From assembly GCA_029959085.1 (NCBI GenBank), contig JARWIR010000010.1:37502731-37566730 (forward strand): a DNA stretch of 64,000 nt, in the 5' to 3' direction. Under the pieces are notes generated by a model. That model saw only the letters and a program-made list of their open reading frames with translations, searched no databases and was not told where the DNA came from. The DNA comes from Nemophila menziesii. Its lineage: Eukaryota > Streptophyta > Magnoliopsida > Boraginales > Hydrophyllaceae. Made by a program: the position numbers and the translations under genes. Positions within the stretch are counted from its first letter, which is position 1; every line of letters starts with the position of its first letter. Shown in pieces: positions 1 through 12,337 of the stretch.

Positions 1-576
1 CACAGAAAGGTTGAATTGCCAACAGAATGCTTGCACCATTGAGTCCCAATCATCTCTCGTCTATTAATTTACAAATTACAACAAGTCAACAATAGTTAGT
101 CCAGTCAAAAGCAAACCATGTAATTATCTTAAGAATGTTGAAATAGCTTGAGACTATTAATCTTGTAAGACCCGAAAACATTTAGAGTTAAACTTACAAA
201 TAATGAAGTAGCACGTTTAATCTCCTCATTCATCTCTAGGACTGTCCTTCGGCTTCTGAATAAAAGGAGGCAGCAAATCCTTCTTGTTGAATAGTAGCTG
301 AGATGTGTAATGCACAAACATGATTTTCCAATCTAGTCTCATCCTTTTGAGTGAAATTATAAAAGCATTACCTCAATTTATCAAAGAAAAACTGATGTGA
401 GCCTTGTATCAAACTATGTTCTGTCTGGGGGAGAGATTAAACAACCTGCATTAAAAACAATTCTTCTTATCTAACAAATCAAAATGGGAATAAATTATAT
501 ATGAAACAGTGAGAGGATAAAAGTAAATCAAAGACATAAAGTCATCAACTTGAATACTTGAGATCTAATCTATTAC
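1..576. other. 3' flank of resistance-gene copy 1
   Basis: Non-coding AT-rich sequence downstream of the minus-strand resistance gene. Parts resemble the flank of copy 2: the words around 181-215 recur at about 31021-31055 and those around 24-66 at about 23475-23535. The duplicated unit therefore reaches beyond the coding region and probably past the left edge of the window. No gene is seen. Confidence 0.55.
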
Positions 577-3500
577 CTAGATGTTTGGAATATGGGAAAT
601 CTTGTACCACTCTGGGCCGCTTCCTCTGGTACATCTCTCTTTCAAAAGGGGACAGAAAAAGATCTTCAAGTGTTGGAGATTGGTGAGGCGCTGCATTGCT
701 TTCGCGGATGGCATATACTTTAGATTCTCATTGTCCCAAAATTGTAGAGAGGAAAGAGACTGAATGTTACCCAGCCACTCTGGTAGAGCCTCCAATCCAT
801 TAAAATCATGTATTTTCAAGGATGTCAATGAAGGGAGATACTGAAGTTGCTCAGGCAGAGATGTGAGTTTTGGCCACCCTCTTAGCACAAGCTCCACCAG
901 AGAGCTGAAATAAAGATGATTGTATTCATTATTTTTGTGAGGCCAAGGAAAATAATCCATCTCCTTTGAGAAACAACCAATATTCAATTCTCTTAGGTTG
1001 GGCAGACGCTCAAAACCATCTATCCGTTGAAGAGATTCATTATCTAAACACTTGACCGTCTCAAGCGGCATGCACGATTGAATCCCTATAGGTAATTCAG
1101 TCAACCTCTGGTTTCTTTTAATTGATAACTTTGTAAGAGAAGTGAGACCTTGAAGCGACGGAATTTCAGTCAACTGCTCATATCCTTTAATTGATAACTC
1201 TGCAAGAGATGAGAGGCCTTCAAGTGATACAATTGTAGACAACACCTCATTCCTTTTAACTGATAACTTTGTAAGAGAAGTGAGTCCGTGAAGCGATGGA
1301 ATTTCAGTCAACTGCTTATTTCCTGTAATTGATAACTCTGCAAGAGATGAAAGCCCTTGAAGTGATACAATTGTAGACAATATCTCATTTTTAATAACTG
1401 ATAACTTTGTAAGAGAAGTGAGTCCTTGAAGCGATGGAATTTCAGTCAACTGCTTATTTCCATCAATTGATAACTCTTCAAGAGATGAGAGGCCTTCAAG
1501 TGATACAATTGTAGTCAACTTCTCATTCTTTTCAATTGTTAACTTTATAAGAGAAGTGAGGCTTTGAAGAGATGGAATTTCAGTCAACTGCTTATTTCCT
1601 CTAAGTAATAACTCTGCAAGAGATGAAAGGCCTTCAAGTGATACAATTCTAGTCAACTTCTCATTCAATTCAATTGATAACATTGTAAGAGAAGTGAGGC
1701 CTTGAAGCAATGGAATGTCAGTCAACTGCTCATTTCCTTTAATTGATAACTCTGCAAGAGATGTGAGGCCTGTGACCGATGGTAGATTGGACAGCTTATC
1801 ACATTCCCAAACATACAAGCTCCTCAAATGAGGAAATGCTTGAAGAGAAGGTAATAGTTGTTCTACTCCTAACCATTCTTCTAAATTCCTCAACCCCCAG
1901 ATACTCAACTCTTCAAGTACGGTTAAGATTGTCAGTGCAGCCGTAGAATTCTGCTCCGATACGCTTCACGTTCTCCAGTCCAGATATTTTAACCTTCAGG
2001 AGATGAGGAAGATGTCCAAGAGGTGGGAGTTGCTCCACTAAATCACAACCTTCCAATTTGATTTCCATCAAATTAATGAGCAGCCTGCTCTTTGTTGTTG
2101 TCATCCAAGACGGAAATTTCAAACCTTTAAAATATTCAATTTTTAAGGTTTTTAAAAATGAGTGTGGTATAAGACCTTCAAGAACATCCTCCTCATTTAC
2201 GGCCTCTCTTATAGAATCAGTCCAAAGAAGTTGTAAATGGTAGATCTTGACTTTTTGGGATATATTTGCCTTTTGTGCTTCCTCGCCCTTCATCACCTTG
2301 TCAAGCCCTTTAATAAAGAGACTACCTCTTAAGTTATTTAGGTTCTCTAACTCATCAATATTACAACCCTTTTCATTACTCACAATAAAGTGAGTCAAAG
2401 TTTGAAGATGAATTAATTGTTTTATTCCAACAACCCTGCACCAGCGGTCATCAAGGAAATAAATATGTCTCAAGTTAACCAAAGTAGCTACATTTAAAAC
2501 TTTTTGCTCAAGTACTTAGGAAGTCTTAATGTTTGTAAATTGTAAAGCTTAATATAAGAATCAGGTAGTGTTGTAATACGAGATTCTTCAATGTCCAGAT
2601 TTCTTAAAAGTTTCAGCCTCCCTATTGAAATGGGCAATTCTGTAACTACCCAGATATTCAATATTATACTTTGGATATACCTAAATTTTGACAACACATT
2701 TAAGTCGAAGGTGTGGACTCCCCCAGGTGAACATAAATGTAGTGTTCTAATCTTTGAAGATATTCCTTCGGGTATATCTGTATCTATTACTGATACGTGT
2801 ACAGCTTCGTCCATAGCTTTGTCGATATCATTGGCATTACAACTTTTCTCCATTGTGAAACAATAATCTTTCGATACTTGCAACGCGAAGTCATGAACAA
2901 TATCGTGCATCTTATAAGACCAAGTCCTATAATATTCGTTATAACTAGGCTCTTGCAACAAAGAATTCCACAGCAGAATGTCAAAGTAGGTGCTTCCCAA
3001 GTCCTCCATTTGTAAAGCACTACCCTTAGGAGGATTAAGAAACCCGTGTGCCATCCATTTTTGTATAAGTCTTTCTCTTTCCAATTTTGTATCCTTTGGA
3101 AATATTGAACAATACGCAAAACATTGTTTCAAAGGTAATGAACCCAAATGATTGTAACTCAACTTTATGCATGACATTACTCCGCCTTCTTGATTTTCTA
3201 AGCTCCATATATCACTTTTTTCTATACTCGACCATTCACTTATTTCTTTTTTGGAAGAGAGCAAACCTCCCAATACCTTAATCGCCAGTGGCACACCACA
3301 GCATTTTTTTACCATCATTTGCCCTATCGCCACGAAATCTGGAGCCTCCATCACTCCACCCTCTGCAAATGCTCTTTTACTAAATAAAAACCAACTATCC
3401 TTATCTGATAACTTGTTTAAATCATGAGTTTGAGATGCACGCATGATTGAAATAACTTTTTTGCTACGTGTTGTTACCAAGATTTTTTGGTTCCTTTAGA

Positions 3501-4388
3501 GCCACTTATCTCTAGCAAATCAGTTTTAAGTAGTTCCCATTTTTGTTGATCCTCATTCCATACATCATCAAAAACAACAAGATACCTTTTTCCCTGTAGA
3601 GTATCTTGAAGTTTTTTGATTAATGCTTCCCTAGTTGTCAAATTAGGATTAGTTTTGGTTAAAGACTGCACCATATCACCTAAGATCCTGTCGATTTTGA
3701 AATCATCAGAAATACACACCCATACTTTTTCCTCAAAATGAGTCACCACTTTATTATGTTTGTAGACTAATTGAGCAAGGGTCGTTTTCCCTTGACCACC
3801 CATCCCACGTATGGCAGTGAGTGCAATATTCTCTTCACCGTTTGCACTTACAAGCATGTCTACTACTTTTGCCACATCTTCATCTCTTCCAACTATATCT
3901 GACTCTTTGACAGCAGGACTAGTCCCGACTCGATCCATTTTAATTTCTGAACTTGAATTTAGAACATTAATCAACCCATATTTCCCTCCTTGCTCACTCA
4001 CACGTTTTAATTCAGAATTGATAGCCTTAACCTTATGAGCTATCTTAAGGTTGAAGGAAATGTTTTTTACTCGAGAAAAGATGTCGGGTACCTTGATGTC
4101 CCGTGGGATATTATGGTGAAGAAGTTTGTAGTTGTATTCTTCCAATATGTTCTCGGCATCAAACAATACAGCTTTGAGTTCTTTAAACCAACTGCGCACA
4201 GCCATGGAGTTGATATCCTTGTTGTGAACATCAGCAAGGAGATCTTGAATGATCTTAACTTCTCCAGCCTTGAGTTTTGCAAGAGATTCTTCGCAACCAG
4301 AAAAAAGACTGATTTCTTCAGTCGCAAAGGAAAGTGCCTGATTGAGGAGATTTTCCGTGACAACCCCAATTAAAAATTCAACAGCCAT
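577..4388 (-). pseudogene. CC-NBS-LRR (CNL) disease-resistance gene, copy 1, three frame breaks
   Basis: Intracellular immune receptor of the CNL class. From the ATG at 4386-4388 (five codons inside the open frame, after a TTG) the reading shows an Rx-type coiled coil (residues 1-130, with DAENILEEY as the EDVID-like motif), P-loop GMGGQGKTT (195-203), kinase-2 VVFDDVW, then after a break RNBS-B VTTRS, GVPLA (GLPL motif), [11 protein letters not shown] (RNBS-D), [10 protein letters not shown] (MHD) and a long LRR ending at 577. Segments are 3474-4388, 2494-3480, 1913-2482 and 577-1908. Breaks: a T6 run at 3483-3488, a T/A run at about 2492-2499, and a net loss of about 20 nt near 1911-1930, judged against copy 2. 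No intron is seen. The first two breaks could be assembly error; the third looks real, so I call it a pseudogene. Confidence 0.88.
1078..1767 (-). repeat. Five tandem copies of a 138-bp LRR doublet
   Basis: Within the LRR, ten 23-residue repeats alternate between two types, LSSLAELSIxGNKQLTEIP and LTSLTKLSIxxNEKLTTIV, giving five 46-residue (138 bp) units. They are far more alike than ordinary LRRs. The truncated second copy at 31-32 kb keeps roughly one unit, so the array expanded or contracted after duplication. Confidence 0.85.
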
Positions 4389-4469
4389 CTTAAGTTTTTG
4401 CAAGAATTGTAAGAAAGAAATGAAAAGGAAAATGAGTTTTTGCTTTGTGAGTGAAATGATTGTTAGCCT

Positions 4470-4482
4470 TAAAACATATATA
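4470..4482 (-). promoter_or_regulatory. Probable TATA box of resistance-gene copy 1
   Basis: Read on the minus strand the sequence is TTTGTATATATG, about 85 nt upstream of the ATG at 4388. A pyrimidine-rich leader lies between. Spacing and composition suit a plant core promoter; no transcript evidence is available. Confidence 0.4.
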
Positions 4483-4523
4483 CAAAGATAATTCTACAAA
4501 AAACATTATATCATTGAATGGCT

Positions 4524-4572
4524 AGCAAGTAAAGTTCATTTGAACAAAAAAAAAAAAAAAGCAAGTAAAGTT
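4524..4572 (+). mobile_element. Ultra-short poly(A) insertion with 13-bp target duplication
   Basis: The 13-mer AGCAAGTAAAGTT occurs at 4524-4536 and 4560-4572. Between the copies are only CATTTGAAC and about 14 A residues. Long direct repeat, short sequence and poly(A), in that order, form the footprint of LINE-type target-primed reverse transcription, here truncated to nine source nucleotides. It lies just upstream of the resistance-gene promoter. Confidence 0.6.
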
Positions 4573-5375
4573 GTTTTGTGCGACTTAATTTTGATTTTTC
4601 TTTTTTGGTTTACTTATCCATCTTGAGACTGAGTTTTGACAACTTTATTTATATAAATTCTATGCCCAATATTAAAAAGAGGAAAATACATTTCGAGTCT
4701 AACATTTTGCTAATTTTATAAAGTAAAATTAACTAAAAAAAACCTACTTTATAAGAGATATTTCTAATTTTCTGATTTTGTTCTTGACTTTTCTATCCGT
4801 AGTTGGTCTGAAAAAACATCATTTTTTTTTCGGTGGGTACGGATCCACGAGAACACTATCACCCATTTTCGTAAATTAATTCGTCATGGATCCAGACCCA
4901 ATTACACCATAGCCAACATTTTTTTCAATGGGATGTACCCATGGCACAAACCAAGTCTTTACACAATATGGGGTTGTACCCATTATCCAATAACAACCCC
5001 TTCTCATGTTTTTTGGCAGTCCCCATCAAGAACAAAACAGTTAACAAGCATCAAAACAGAGCAAAAAACGAATCAATTGAAATTGGAACAAAAATAATTG
5101 AAAATCTCTTCACACTCGCAATATAGGATAAAAAAAACAACAAATCCTTACAAAATCATCATTCTGAATTGGAACACAAAACAGATTAAAAAAACGAAAA
5201 CAAATTGCAGATGAATAAAATTTGGTGGGCTTCATGGACTATACCCACGGTGCGGATCTGCTTGGATTTCGGGATATACCCATGGTAGAGGATAGGAGGG
5301 CCTTCAACCTTGGGGCTAGATCTATGCTTTTATTTGACCTCGATGGGATGTACCCATGGCCCTATGCCTTCACGT
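4573..5375. other. Intergenic, with repeated GTACCCATGG-like words
   Basis: No gene. From about 4830 to 5370 a word of the type GGATGTACCCATGG recurs in variants (about 4931, 4974, 5242, 5276, 5349) at irregular spacing. It may be the remains of a repeat family; no terminal repeats or duplications were found. Confidence 0.4.
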
Positions 5376-6943
5376 TGGTGTCTCCTGGCGTGTGATAAAA
5401 TCACACCCCTAATATGGAAGGACACGGACCGCAAGTGTACAGGTCGTCCAAGTAATATCTAATAAACGTATTTTTGATCTCATGGACGGATGGATATGAC
5501 TTATAATGTTATGCAATAAGCGAGAATAGTTGTTATATGACAAGAAAATAATTGATAAAATATTTGTTTGGTTTTGTTTATAACTAAAACGCAAAGAACT
5601 GAAATACTATATTAACGCAAGTAAAATAAATGCAAATAAAGATGAGTAGACGCAAGAGTAAGAAGGTATACTTGAGTCTCGTAAGGTTTCCACCTAATCA
5701 ATATAATTAACGCTTTTGTTTAAGGGTAGAATCGGTATTTTAATACTAGTCGGGATTCTAATATCCCTAGCCCCCTGTCGGGTGGACCTAGGAGCTATCC
5801 TAAAGTGCTATAAACCCCTGTATGGGTGGATATGCCTCTTCGGATGTGAAGTTCTTACCTCATTGTCTATGTAACTAGTTAAGCCTGTCGGTCAATGATG
5901 AACATTACACGGAAATTTATCTAAGTCCGTAACCAAAACCCCTCGTCGGATGATCACTTTGCCACTAAGTGAATAGCCCGATTACTAACAACTATTTCTA
6001 GTTGTTCCTAAAAGAAATAGTAAATTAAGCATAAAATAAAATCCAATATAAAATATCCAATTCAATTTAAATTAAGAAAATCCCAAATTCATAAATATTA
6101 AGAAATTAATTAGGGTTCATCCCCTTTTATTGTGATTCTCAAGCATAAAGGTATTTAGCTCATAATGTAATTAAAATATGAAATAAAAGATAAATTACTC
6201 ATGTTCAATTACAGAAATGAAATGGGTAACCTAATTAAAGGATTGATTTTGACTGTTGATGGAAGAAATAGGCTTTTCCAGCTTCAACTTCTTCTCTCAT
6301 TTTGCTTCTGACTTCTCTCTAGCGTTGACTGACTTGTGTAACATAAGTTGTGTTATAAAAAATGAAGTCTAAGGCTTATAAATGATGGTAACATCGGATT
6401 GGGCTCTTCTACAATAAGAAAATAGGTTAAATGAAATAAAAGCCCAATCCTAAATTGAAATCTCGTAACTGATGTACAGCTGTTACTAAAACGGCTATAA
6501 CTTTTGCGCCGCGACTCCAAATCACTCCATTCCAGTTGCAAAAACTTCCCGACTCAAAGATCCAAATTCCGTATTTCACGACTCTAAGGCTGAATCAGTG
6601 GCTAAGTAGTTCAAAACAGTGATTTGTAACAACCTTCCAGATTTCACTCTCCTCTAATAAATTCTTCGGATTATCTTTTCTCACATTTGACTTCTACACT
6701 CGATCTAAGACATTAATTCCCGTTTCTCCTATTTGTCTTTGTGATCCATAGAATCCATGGACCTAATAACTTTACACTAAAAACAAACAAATTAACGCAC
6801 AAAAGCTCTAAAACGCAAATAATACAAATCCAAGCGGAGAAAAATATAACCAAATAAGCTTAAAAGTCTATCAAATAAGTCAATTAATCACCTAAAATGA
6901 TGTCTCCTAAGGGTTAATATTTAGAACAAAACGGGAGACATCA
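5376..6943 (-). mobile_element. LTR of the tRNA-Asp-primed non-autonomous family (truncated element)
   Basis: Begins TGGTGTC and ends GGGAGACATCA. It shares ordered blocks with the LTRs at 32771, 38375 and 59256: a start near the CGCAAGTGTAC word, the CCCGTCGG/GGATGATC block, and the terminal hairpin. On the minus strand it is a 3' LTR, since the polypurine tract GTTGGGGGTCT adjoins at 6944. It is well diverged from the 32.8 kb element, so an older insertion. Confidence 0.82.
6898..6943 (-). repeat. 46-bp terminal hairpin of the LTR
   Basis: Inverted repeat TGATGTCTCC / GGGAGACATCA enclosing the outermost 46 bp of the LTR. The same arrangement and length recur at 34307-34352, 39911-39956 and 59256-59301. 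Confidence 0.75.
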
Positions 6944-7520
6944 AGACCCCCAACTCAAACCTTTGTCGTCCCGACAAAGTAAAATAAAAACAAGGGTCTT
7001 AGGAGGTGAAACGCAAAAATATAGAGTCTAGTGAATAACACCCAAAGCAAAACTTAAAACAAATCTCATATATTATGACCTAGGAATTAATATACACATA
7101 CACATGTCATGCAAAGATCAAATGCAAATAATATCAATCTAAACTTAATTTCACAATGCTAGAAGGTTACACTTATACTTATCTCAATATGGTGTCTATA
7201 GGGTGTTCATCAATCCATACTCGCTTTGAACGCTCCACTTAGCATACTCCCTATTATCCACTATGTATCTAGGAATCACGAAGACTTTATGGTTATATCG
7301 TAGGCTTAGGGACGGTATGGAATGTATATTTGGTAAATTTAAAGTGAGGTTTTGGCACTCTCCTCACTTTCCATCAAAAACTGTCCAAGAGCTTGAGTTT
7401 ACACTCGCATATTATTCTCACTCAACCCATTTGACGCACTAAATCAGCGTCCCCAGAATTACCCAATAAGCACTAAAGATGATTTCCAAAACTTTCCCCA
7501 GAAGAGCTCTGTACCGTTTT
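6944..7520 (-). mobile_element. Truncated internal region of the same LTR element
   Basis: Starts with the polypurine tract and runs parallel to 34353-34925, sharing the words CCTTTGTCGTCCCGACAAAG and TCGCTTTGAACGCTCCAC. Similarity fades near 7500-7530, where the element is cut. No coding region or second LTR remains. Confidence 0.7.
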
Positions 7521-7530
7521 TTCTTTGTCA

Positions 7531-9153
7531 TTCGACATAGCTCACCTCTTCATCTCACGTCCTCATTTTTCCTGACCTCCTCACTGATTCTCAAAGTCTC
7601 ACCAACACTCAACACCTCATCGCACCAAACTGTTCTACCTTCGCCGTCCACCGTAGTTCACCGTAGCTCACCGTAGCTCCCATTTGCTCATAGTATATCA
7701 CCGTATTTCGTTGTAGCTCACAACTCTGAATCCAAAGAGCTCCAGTAAAAAGTTCACTCAAACCCTCGATCTTCAACGCTACTTTTGATTTGAACGCAAG
7801 CTCCGGTGAAATTTCCTGAATATCTTCAATGCTGCTTCAAATTTGAAGAGCTCTGAACACATGTACCGAAATTGAATTCTTTCCTCGAACATGCAAGACA
7901 TTCTCCTCCCCATATATGCTATTCTCAGCATGGTAAAAGACTTCAACAAGTCATAAAATAGTCATTCTACGATTTGTATAAAAATATAATAAACATCACG
8001 ACTGTAATTATACTTAAATCAGATAATTTTGAAATTTTGTAAAAATGATGAGATTAGGTATCCAGCAGTTGTACAAATGGATATTTACTGCAAAAAATTC
8101 AAAAAATTAGTATAAAACCAAATTGCGCCCTCCAACATTAAAGGGCTATTCTTAGTAGGATTTTTAGTATAAAACAAAATTGCTCACTCCACGGTCATAA
8201 TAATAGCCATTGTAGGATTTGTATAAAAATATTAATAAATATACTTTGTTGGAGTATATAAATCTTTTATAATGTGTTATTCGTCTTCTTCTACCATTTC
8301 AAATTTTTAGTTGAATTGGCAAATATACTTAAATCAGATAATTCTGAAAAATTGTAAAAGTGAGACATTAGTTTAAAAATAATTCAATTTTTTTACCTTA
8401 GTTTGGGTTCTTTGCCAAACCGGTTGAAGATGGTGGATCATGGTTCCCGAGTGGCGGTGGTTTTGTTATGCAGGAGAGCGGCTTGGTGTGTGGGAGGGTG
8501 GGTGTAAAGAGATTATTTGTTTTTGTTTTTTAACTTAATTTGGAAGATCTTCTTTTTTAATATATCTCTTTCGACTAAAAAAAAACTTAATTTGGAAGTG
8601 ACAGCGGTTTTCTTGTGCAGGAGACGGTCGTTGATGATGGTGGATAATGGACCACGAGTAGCGGAGATTTTCTTGGGAAGGAGAGCAGCCAAGCCGGTTG
8701 ATGATGGAGGATCGACGGTTTTCTTGTGCAGGAAAACAGTCATTGATGATGGTGGAGAATGGACCATACAACACGACGGATTTCTTAGTTGATTTCTACT
8801 TCATTTTTTTCAAATATTTAAAAATTAATCTTCTTAATTTAAAGAAGATGAAGAACATTAATTTTTGACAAAAAATAATAATATTGATGTGTAATGGTGA
8901 CGACATCATATTTTATATGGTGCTGACGTGGTGTCACATGGAGTTGACTAACAGTCAACTAAGAGAAAATAAGAAAAAAGGTTAACGGTGTCACAAAATA
9001 TTAACGTAAAGGGTCATCTGACAATTGTGAGATAGGAGTCCGTTCAAGTATTTTCCTGAAATTATAATTAGAAGGCCACAGGAAGTCTTTACTCTTAAAT
9101 ATTCAAGGATCAACTTGTCGAAATATGTACAATGTTCAAAGATAATTGGATAT
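7531..9153. other. Intergenic, no gene
   Basis: No convincing ORF. A stretch near 7640-7720 repeats CACCGTAGCTC. A block at about 7960-8060 (GGATTTGTATAAAAATAT ... ACTTAAATCAGATAATT) returns at about 8205-8370, a local duplication. The overlapping ORFs at 8513-8792 come from short repeats (CTTGTGCAGGA, TTGATGATGGTGGA) and look non-coding. Confidence 0.5.
8532..8598 (+). mobile_element. Ultra-short poly(A) insertion with 15-bp target duplication
   Basis: AACTTAATTTGGAAG is found at 8532-8546 and 8584-8598. Between them lie 30 nt ending TTTCGACT, then an A run that continues into the repeat. The order duplication, sequence, A-tail, duplication is that of a severely 5'-truncated LINE or SINE insertion in plus orientation. 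Confidence 0.6.
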
Positions 9154-9565
9154 TGTTGAAACAATATGTAAATGAAACTAGTTTATGAGCGAATATATGG
9201 AAATAAGAAGAGTATATTATTATACATGGATTTCCATCTTACTTTGAGGGAATGGACAAGCCTTTATATAGAGATTTATGAGACTATCCAACTACCCTAC
9301 TAATTACATAATAAGTAGGATGTTACAAGGGATAAATGTGAAGGTTACAAAGGCTCTCCACTACTCTATAATAATACCCACATTATAATATTTCATAACA
9401 CTCCCTCTTGGGTATTATTTCAAATACGCATATGATGTTGCCTCGTTAAAAACCTCGCTAGTAAAACCCAATGGGAAAAAAACTAGTCAAGGAAAAAAGA
9501 GTGCAACGCGTATAAATCTCCCTCTGAATGTGTGGGTAAAGTATCTTGATCATTAGTATTATCGC
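9154..9565 (-). mobile_element. Copia-type 3' LTR with internal stub
   Basis: LTR 9154-9400 starts TGTTGAAACA and ends TTTCATAACA. Next to it is a polypurine tract (minus strand CCCAAGAGGGAG), then the stub with GCCTCGTTAAAAACCTCGC and AACCCAATGGGAAAAAA, phrases common just inside the 3' LTR of plant copia elements. The stub stops where transposase exons begin near 9566, so the rest of the element is missing. Confidence 0.7.
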
Positions 9566-10675
9566 AGAGAAGGACCACACTGATTGGTACATCCTTCATA
9601 ATTGTGACGAGATCCAGGACTATATGATGTAAGTATTTTAATTAAAATCTTATTTACCGTTTATTTAAATAATGTATTATGATTATTAACACTTTGTTTT
9701 GATATTAGGGAACACAAGTCCTCACTTCCGGTCATTGATAGAGAGGCAAAACACCGAGAGCATTTTCGTCGATGGTTCAAGAGAAAGGTATAAAATTCTT
9801 CAAACTAAGTTGACTTTATTTCAACTAATAACCGACCACGTGTACAGTTGTTCAAAATGGACCAAGAAGGTAATCCACTTGTTACGAAAGAGTTGCTCTC
9901 GTTGTCCCGAATGTCGCATAACGTCGTATATCAATATGATTCTTGCATTGTGAACGTGGTCAAATGGATAACGCGTGAAAAGGGTGAAAAGAGAGTTACT
10001 CAAGACTACGGAGTATGTACAGTCACAGGTTGGTTATTTTAATTATACCCCTAAAGTTACTGTTTTTATATAAAATATTTGATTTGTGATTTCATAGGAG
10101 AATGTACTTTTTATGGTGAGTTGGTCAAAATCGTCGAGGTTGAATTCACTGGTGGTTGTTCAGTTGTGTTGTTTAAGTGTGAGTGGTATAACACAAATGT
10201 AAAAATGAAACTACGAAAGACAGAACACGGAGCAACAATTATCAACACAAGTACTTTTTGGTGGTCTGAAGAACCCTACATCTTAGCTAGTCAAGCAAAA
10301 AAGGTTTTTTACGTTGATCAAATTAATGCAAGGAAGGAGGAAAAGGGTTGGAAAGTAGTTTGGGAAGTGAACGACCGTCACAGATGGAATCCCGAGCTAT
10401 TCAGTGCATAATCGATTTCCACTGCCACAGATCCAATCGACATTCCGTTGGCGGATTCAACACTGGATTCGCAATACCCGGTGATTGAATTGGGTACTGG
10501 ACAAGGGATAGAGATCAATCTTTCTATGTTTAACCTTGTATCGGAACCCGCTAATCCCGTCGACGATGAAGATTATGATGACACCTTAGCAGAGTACGTG
10601 ATTGATGAGGAAACTATATATGTTGACAGTGATGATGAACCAATAACTGTTGATGATGGGGACGAGACTGATTAG
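9566..10675 (+). pseudogene. 3' exons of CACTA transposase (TNP2-like, DUF4216 C-terminus)
   Basis: C-terminal part of the En/Spm-type transposase. Four exons with GT-AG borders: about 9566-9628 (WYILHNCDEIQDYM), 9709-9787 (HREHFRRWFKRK), 9848-10028, and 10098-10675. The last holds the DUF4216 signature (ECTFYGELVKIVEVEF ... VVLFKCEWY ... ILASQAKKVFYV), followed by an acidic tail rich in Asp and Glu. A TAA at 10409-10411 separates the DUF4216 block from the tail in the same frame, so the gene is broken. The N-terminal transposase domain is absent; a copia LTR stub abuts the first exon. Family assignment is firm from motifs; exon ends are my reading. Confidence 0.82.
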
Positions 10676-10799
10676 TTGTGTATTTCTTTTTTATGATTCC
10701 TTTTGTAATCTATTACGTCTAACCCTTAAACACTTAATGTATTTATTTTATGATATGAATTGTATTTGTGTTATATATGGTATTTACTACAAAAAAAAA

Positions 10800-10992
10800 A
10801 TTATAAAAAAAAGAAAAAAATAATTATAATACATAAGAAAAGTATTTATTGAATTATTTGTAATCTACAAAAAAAATTAAGATTTATTATATAAGATAAG
10901 TATTTATTGATATACTTTTAAGATAAAATAAAATAAAATTATTATAAAATAAAATTATTTGTAAGCTACAAAAAAAATAAAGTTTTATTATA
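10800..10992. repeat. AT-rich tandem repeat, left half
   Basis: Units of about 100 bp built on TTATATAAGATAAGTATTTATTG and a Lys-codon-like AAAAAAATTAAG word. The array continues at 15619-15975, on the other side of the Mutator-like insertion, so it was one array before insertion. Confidence 0.7.
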
Positions 10993-12337
10993 GGGACAAT
11001 GCCCAGTTAATTACGCGGAGAGCGTAAGTATTCCCAGTTAATTACAAGTTCGACTTAATTCCCAATTAAGCACAAATTATAAACCGATTACCATAATAAC
11101 CTTTTAGCTTAATAATACACAAGCAAATAAAATAAATAATAATATTAGATAATGAAAATAGTATAAATAAAAAACTGTTCATAACTGCACACACTAAGAC
11201 ACACACAAAACACACGCACCACTATCTCCACTCTCTACTCTCACACACGATCTAAACCTCTCTCTACCTCTGCCATTAAATTTAATAAACCATAACCGAA
11301 CTCAAAATCACTATCATATACTGTTACACTATCGTAATAACTGCAACATCAAGTAGGAATCACTGAAACAAGTAGAAGAATCGAAGCAAATACAAGTTTA
11401 TTCAACGGTTAAAGACTCGACATTGAAACCCTAGGTATGAATGAAGAATTATAACATCAAATTGTAATTATTTCAGCAATTTTTTGCTTTGATTATGCTT
11501 CTATTGTGTTTCGTATTTGAATTTACAACATGTTTTGGTGTTAAAAGAGTATTTTAGTCGAATATTTATCAATCTTCATGTTTAATATGAATAGTTGCGA
11601 TTTGTTTGTGAAACTGAGTAATTTGTTTGTTTTTATATCGTATATACAACTGCAAATTGATAATCAAGTGTATAGACGGTTAATTTGTGTGGAACTGAGT
11701 ATTATAGAGTAGAAACTCAAGCGTATGTGTAAATTGTGCATGTGTTTATGAGTGCTTGCGTAGATTGATATGATGAATGCAGTGTTGTGTGTTACAGCTA
11801 CACACAAACACAATATGTGTGTGTAATAGTAACACAAAAATGACTGGATAGATCAATTCATGACACACAAGTACTTATGACATATATATGGACATTTGTG
11901 ATAAGATGAAACACATATTTTGTGTTGCAGGTAGTCAAAACGAGTAGTTGTTAGTCAATATTGTATTATTAGAGTGGTTTGAACATATTGCATAATCTGG
12001 ATGTGATAAATGTAATGTTGTGTGTTACATTAACACACAAAAAAACAAAATTGTGTGTATATGAAACACCTATTTTGTGTTGCAGTAAGTCAAAACGAGT
12101 AGGTGTTAGACAACATTGTGTGGTTAGAGTGGTTTGAACATATTTGATAAACTGGATGTGATAAATGAAATGTTGTGTGCTACATAAACACACAATCAAA
12201 CAAAATGTGTGTATGTGTAACACATATTTTGTGTTGCAGCAAGTCACAACTCATGAATTTGATGTGTTCATCAGTTTTTATCATTCAGTGTGATTTTGGT
12301 TTTTTAGTAATAATCTTATCTTTATACATATACAGTT

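Noticed and set aside
1078..1767. CRISPR-like regular array
   Set aside because: The 138-bp periodicity is in-frame LRR coding sequence in a plant gene; there are no spacers.
8513..8792. Overlapping ORFs on both strands as a gene
   Set aside because: They arise from short direct repeats and a poly(A) insertion; no domain, start context or splice support.
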